This document shows, one piece after another, positions 61,245 through 64,000 of a stretch of 64,000 nt of DNA (position 1 is its first letter; each line of letters opens with the position of its first letter). The notes under the pieces are model-generated. The model did no database searches. It saw only the letters and a list, made by a program, of their open reading frames with translations, and was not told the origin of the DNA. The stretch is from NCBI GenBank assembly GCA_002314055.1, contig DCBP01000096.1, positions 1 to 64,000 on the forward strand, written 5' to 3'. The DNA is from Prevotella sp. UBA1104 (GTDB taxonomy: Bacteria; Bacteroidota; Bacteroidia; Bacteroidales; Bacteroidaceae). Both the position numbers and the translations under genes were made by a program.

Positions 61245-61333
61245 CAAAGATACATATTCTATATGAATTTATACGTTAGTAAAGTTAAAAAGTTACACAA
61301 AAGCAACAAATTGATTAATTATCACTAACTTTG
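61245..61333. promoter_or_regulatory. Divergent -7 boxes between nuclease-like and XRE genes
   Basis: TATCTTTG on the minus strand at 61245-61252 serves the nuclease-like gene (leader of about 18 nt). TAACTTTG on the plus strand at 61326-61333 serves the XRE-methylase genes (ATG 18 nt later). No -33 box is clear on either strand; control by the XRE protein at this 130-bp gap is plausible. Confidence 0.6.
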
Positions 61334-61351
61334 TCGGCAAATTTACAAATT

Positions 61352-61555
61352 ATGGAAGACGTTAATCGCTTAAAATTAGTGCTTGTCGAAAAGAAGAAAA
61401 CAAGCAAATGGTTGGCAGAAGAGTTGAAAGTAAACCCTTCAACAGTCTCAAAGTGGTGTACAAATACATCACAGCCGCCATTGGAAACATTGATACAAAT
61501 ATCTCAACTGTTACAGGTCGAATTGACAGAACTCGTAAGAATGCCCCAAAAATGA
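61352..61555 (+). CDS. XRE-family regulator (C-protein-like)
   Basis: A 67-residue helix-turn-helix protein (MEDVNRLKLVLVEKKKTSKW; recognition region VNPSTVSKWCTNTSQPPLETL). The start at 61352 follows the -7 box; a TTG at 61331 would overlap it. It is seven bases upstream of the methylase gene, the same arrangement as controller proteins of type II restriction-modification systems, which delay endonuclease expression until DNA is methylated. Confidence 0.85.
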   Translation: MEDVNRLKLVLVEKKKTSKWLAEELKVNPSTVSKWCTNTSQPPLETLIQISQLLQVELTELVRMPQK

Positions 61556-61562
61556 ACTAAAG

Positions 61563-62915
61563 ATGATCACGACTATCAAGAAAAATTTTTCATTATTTGA
61601 CTTTTGTAAGAAGAAAGCCGACAAGGTTCAGATATACGGTGAAGAAACATTGGATGATGAAGGAAATGTAATACCCTTTGTAGACCAAGCCGCCCTCATT
61701 ACCCATTATTTGCAGCTAAGAAATAAAAATGTAGATATGCCTTATGCACAACAAGCCGAAGGCATATTAAATTTGTGGTATGAGTTTGTTAAAGGTGAGA
61801 AACAGCACAAACCAGTTGATTTTGAAGGTGTGTCAGATTCGCCTGTTGGATATCAATCATATTTGTTTCCAGATTTATTTGAAGCTCCGTTTCAAGCTCC
61901 CAAGCATCCAAAATTCACATTTATAGATTTATTTGCTGGTATTGGAGGTTTTAGAATGGCATTCCAGAATCTTGGAGGTGAATGCGTATTTTCTTCCGAA
62001 TGGGATGAACAGGCAAAGAAAACCTATTATGCAAATTATGGTGATGTGCCTTTTGGAGATATAACAAAGGAAAGTACAAAGAACAAAATACCTAATGGGT
62101 TTGATATTCTTTGTGCAGGATTCCCGTGTCAGGCTTTCTCTCTTGCCGGAAAGCGACTCGGCTTTGAGGAAACTCGCGGTACATTGTTTTTTGATGTTGC
62201 GGAGATATTACGCCGTTATCAGCCGAAGGCATTCTTCCTTGAAAATGTGAAAGGTCTTGTAATACATGACAAAGGAAGGACATTCAAGACTATTCTTAAT
62301 ACATTGGATGAAGTCGGATATGTTGTTCCAGATCCACAGATAGTAAATGCAATGTTCTTTGGTGTTCCACAGCATCGTGAGAGAATTTACATTGTTGGTT
62401 TCAGAAAGGATTTGGGAATAAAGAAAGAGGATTTTTCTTATCCAGAGCAGAAAAAAGTAACAAAAAAGTGGATTGATGTTCGTGAAGAGAATCCTGTGCC
62501 AGCAAAGTATTATCTTTCTACCACTTATATCGAAACGCTAAAACGGCACAAGGCTCGTCATGAGGCGAAAGGTCATGGCTTCGGATATGACATAATACCC
62601 GATGATGGTATTGCACATGCTATTGTCGTAGGTGGTATGGGAAGAGAGAGTAACCTTGTTATAGATTTTCGTCAAACGGATCTTACGCCGACAACGAGGA
62701 TTAAAGGTGAAGTAAATCGCCAAGGTTGGCGCAAGATGACTCCTCGTGAGTGGGCGCGTTTGCAGGGCTATCCGGACAATTTCAAAATTGTTGTAGCTGA
62801 TGCCTCGGCATACAAACAGTTTGGGAATAGTGTGGCTGTACCGGCAATACAGGCAACAGCAAAGCAGTTGCTTAAAACTTTGAATGATAAAAATATTCTC
62901 AAAATATGGGACTAA
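61563..62915 (+). CDS. C5-cytosine DNA methyltransferase, M.HpaII-like
   Basis: Methylates cytosine in DNA; close similarity in long stretches to M.HpaII suggests the target CCGG. Motifs: I FIDLFAGIGGFRMAF near 120, IV GFPCQAFSLAGKR with the catalytic Cys, VI FFLENVKGL, VIII QHRERIYIVGF, and X KQFGNSVAVPAIQATA. The target-recognition part (RHEAKGHGFGYDIIPDDG, IVVGGMGRESNLVID) is the M.HpaII-like one. At 450 residues it is about 90 longer than M.HpaII, owing to an N-terminal extension of about 115 residues of unknown role. Confidence 0.94.
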   Translation: MITTIKKNFSLFDFCKKKADKVQIYGEETLDDEGNVIPFVDQAALITHYLQLRNKNVDMPYAQQAEGILNLWYEFVKGEKQHKPVDFEGVSDSPVGYQSYLFPDLFEAPFQAPKHPKFTFIDLFAGIGGFRMAFQNLGGECVFSSEWDEQAKKTYYANYGDVPFGDITKESTKNKIPNGFDILCAGFPCQAFSLAGKRLGFEETRGTLFFDVAEILRRYQPKAFFLENVKGLVIHDKGRTFKTILNTLDEVGYVVPDPQIVNAMFFGVPQHRERIYIVGFRKDLGIKKEDFSYPEQKKVTKKWIDVREENPVPAKYYLSTTYIETLKRHKARHEAKGHGFGYDIIPDDGIAHAIVVGGMGRESNLVIDFRQTDLTPTTRIKGEVNRQGWRKMTPREWARLQGYPDNFKIVVADASAYKQFGNSVAVPAIQATAKQLLKTLNDKNILKIWD

Positions 62916-62936
62916 AATAACTGAAAATATAATATT

Positions 62937-64000
62937 ATGGCATTAACAGGAAATAAAGGAGAATGGAGTGAGATATACACTCTTTTTAAATTGTTAGGTG
63001 ATGGTAAAGTTCATGCTGGCGATGCCGATATGAACAAGTTGGAATTGTATTATCCAATTCTAAATATCATTCGCGAAGAAAGCAAGCGATACGAGTATAA
63101 GCCAAATACAGAGCAGAACATTGTTATCATAGATGAAGATGGTAATGAGTATGCTCGAATTTCCATGGACAGGTTTGTTGAAGAATCGTCAAAATTGTTG
63201 TCTGAAATTAAGGCGGCAAAGAAGAGTGCTTTTGAAATTCCAGAAGCTGAACGTTTCATGGGCGAGATTGGCTGTTCTAAATTGAAGGCACCTTCAACAG
63301 ACAAGGCCGACATTCATATTGTAATACATGATCTTCGAACGAATATGACTCCACTGTTGGGTTTCAGTATTAAATCGCAGTTAGGCAGTGCTTCAACTTT
63401 GCTTAATGCAGGAGCTACCACCAATATTACTTATAAGGTAGATGGAACAAAGTTGAGTGATGAAGATATTAATGCAATTAATGGGGTCAATAGTCATTTG
63501 GACCGTTTGTCAGCTTTATATGAAAAGGGATGCTCATTGGAATATAGTGATATAGACAATTCCGTTTTCAGAAATAATCTTCAGTTTCTGGATAATTGTA
63601 TGCCACAATTTATTGGAGACTGCCTGTTGGTTGATAGTAAAGGGGCAAATTCCTCAATAGACCATTGTGTGAAAGAAGTTGCAAAGAATAATCCTTTTGA
63701 CTACAAAGGCAAGAATGTAGAAGATTTCTATGCCCACAAGATGAAAGTTTTGCTTCTAAGTGCAGCCCTCGGTATGGTGCCAGGCAAGGAATGGACTGGA
63801 CGGTATGATGCCAATGGTGGCTATCTCGTAGTCCGCAAGGATGGAGAAATTGTCTGCTATCATTTCTACAATCAGAATGATGTTGAAGACTATTTGTATA
63901 AGAATACTCGGTTTGAAAGAGCCAGTCGAAGCCGTTTTGGGTTTGGTAAACTGTATCGTGGGGAAGATGGTAGTGTTTACATGAAGCTGAACTTACAGAT
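62937..64000 (+). CDS. HpaII-family restriction endonuclease (3' end outside the window)
   Basis: An open frame from the ATG at 62937 runs without a stop to the window end, giving 354 codons; R.HpaII is about 358 residues, so it is nearly complete. It begins ALTGNKGEWSEIYTLFKLLG, the known start of this family, and has KADIHIVIHD and LLGFSIKSQLGSASTLLNAG, where the Asp and the Ser-Ile-Lys segment could form the PD-(D/E)XK-like active site. It cuts unmethylated CCGG in the family. It starts 21 nt after the methylase gene, in the same operon. Confidence 0.9.
   Translation, partial: MALTGNKGEWSEIYTLFKLLGDGKVHAGDADMNKLELYYPILNIIREESKRYEYKPNTEQNIVIIDEDGNEYARISMDRFVEESSKLLSEIKAAKKSAFEIPEAERFMGEIGCSKLKAPSTDKADIHIVIHDLRTNMTPLLGFSIKSQLGSASTLLNAGATTNITYKVDGTKLSDEDINAINGVNSHLDRLSALYEKGCSLEYSDIDNSVFRNNLQFLDNCMPQFIGDCLLVDSKGANSSIDHCVKEVAKNNPFDYKGKNVEDFYAHKMKVLLLSAALGMVPGKEWTGRYDANGGYLVVRKDGEIVCYHFYNQNDVEDYLYKNTRFERASRSRFGFGKLYRGEDGSVYMKLNLQ

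Larger units (their letters stand above)
42673..64000. mobile_element. Prophage or phage-derived element, right end outside the window
   Basis: Integrase, tail proteins, tape measure, lysis genes, fibre-like protein, head-tail joining proteins and portal are all present, followed by cargo including an HpaII-type restriction-modification set. The part from 43 to 56 kb is visibly richer in G+C than the part from 56.6 to 64 kb, so the element is a mosaic. Terminase and major capsid genes are not seen; they may lie to the right or be missing. Confidence 0.85.

Noticed and set aside
42640..64000. Right attachment site within the window
   Set aside because: I looked for another copy of the tRNA-Arg 3' half and found none, so no attR is claimed.

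Overview
The window looks like a chromosome segment of a Prevotella-like member of the Bacteroidales. Promoters follow the Bacteroidota form TTTG-N19/20-TAnnTTTG, ribosome binding sites are not Shine-Dalgarno-like, and several lineage-typical genes occur: a TamL-type lipoprotein barrel, an HU-CCDC81/SPOR protein, the ileS-TraR/DksA-lspA-DUF4296 string, a Rho with a large N-terminal insert, and a DUF6057-like membrane protein. Genus is inferred from gene content and style only.

Positions 1-42600 are core chromosome. From left to right they hold a SpoU rRNA methylase, TamL, two envelope glycosyltransferases, an M13 peptidase, an ABC-F protein, RfbC, an HU/SPOR protein with an FHA protein and RsgA, the ileS cluster, Rho, a Sua5-ClC-EngB-ABC-F operon, glycogen branching enzyme, a MORN-repeat protein, a four-gene sugar-acid operon (DHDPS-like lyase, sodium symporter, PdxA2-like dehydrogenase, DUF1537 kinase), NadC and a C69 dipeptidase. 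Intergenic gaps carry several cruciform-forming repeats.

A tRNA-Arg(ACG) gene at 42599 marks the left edge of an integrated element that runs off the right end of the window. It holds a tyrosine integrase on the + strand, then a long minus-strand block: tail protein, tape measure, a lysis cassette (holin, amidase, candidate unimolecular spanin), a fibre-like protein, head-tail joining proteins and a portal-like protein. A lipoprotein gene with its own -7 box sits inside this block. To the right are a secreted protein, a PD-(D/E)XK-like protein, and an HpaII-type (CCGG) restriction-modification set: XRE regulator, C5 methylase and a nearly complete HpaII-like endonuclease. No terminase or major capsid gene was recognised.

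The most striking item lies between the tape measure and lysis genes. About 1.6 kb has no credible protein but is packed with long complementary helices. From 50906 to 51871 these form a chain of hairpins followed by a deeply nested 337-nt domain closed by a 15-bp helix, ending in a terminator-like hairpin. Five of six wobble-informative positions pair only if the + strand is transcribed, opposite to the phage late genes. I read this as a large structured non-coding RNA, possibly of the giant ornate type known from phages (GOLLD, ROOL) or a new class. Other oddities are a GC-rich palindrome inserted in two phage genes and read in two frames, two probable leaderless starts, and a promoter buried in a perfect 12-bp inverted repeat.
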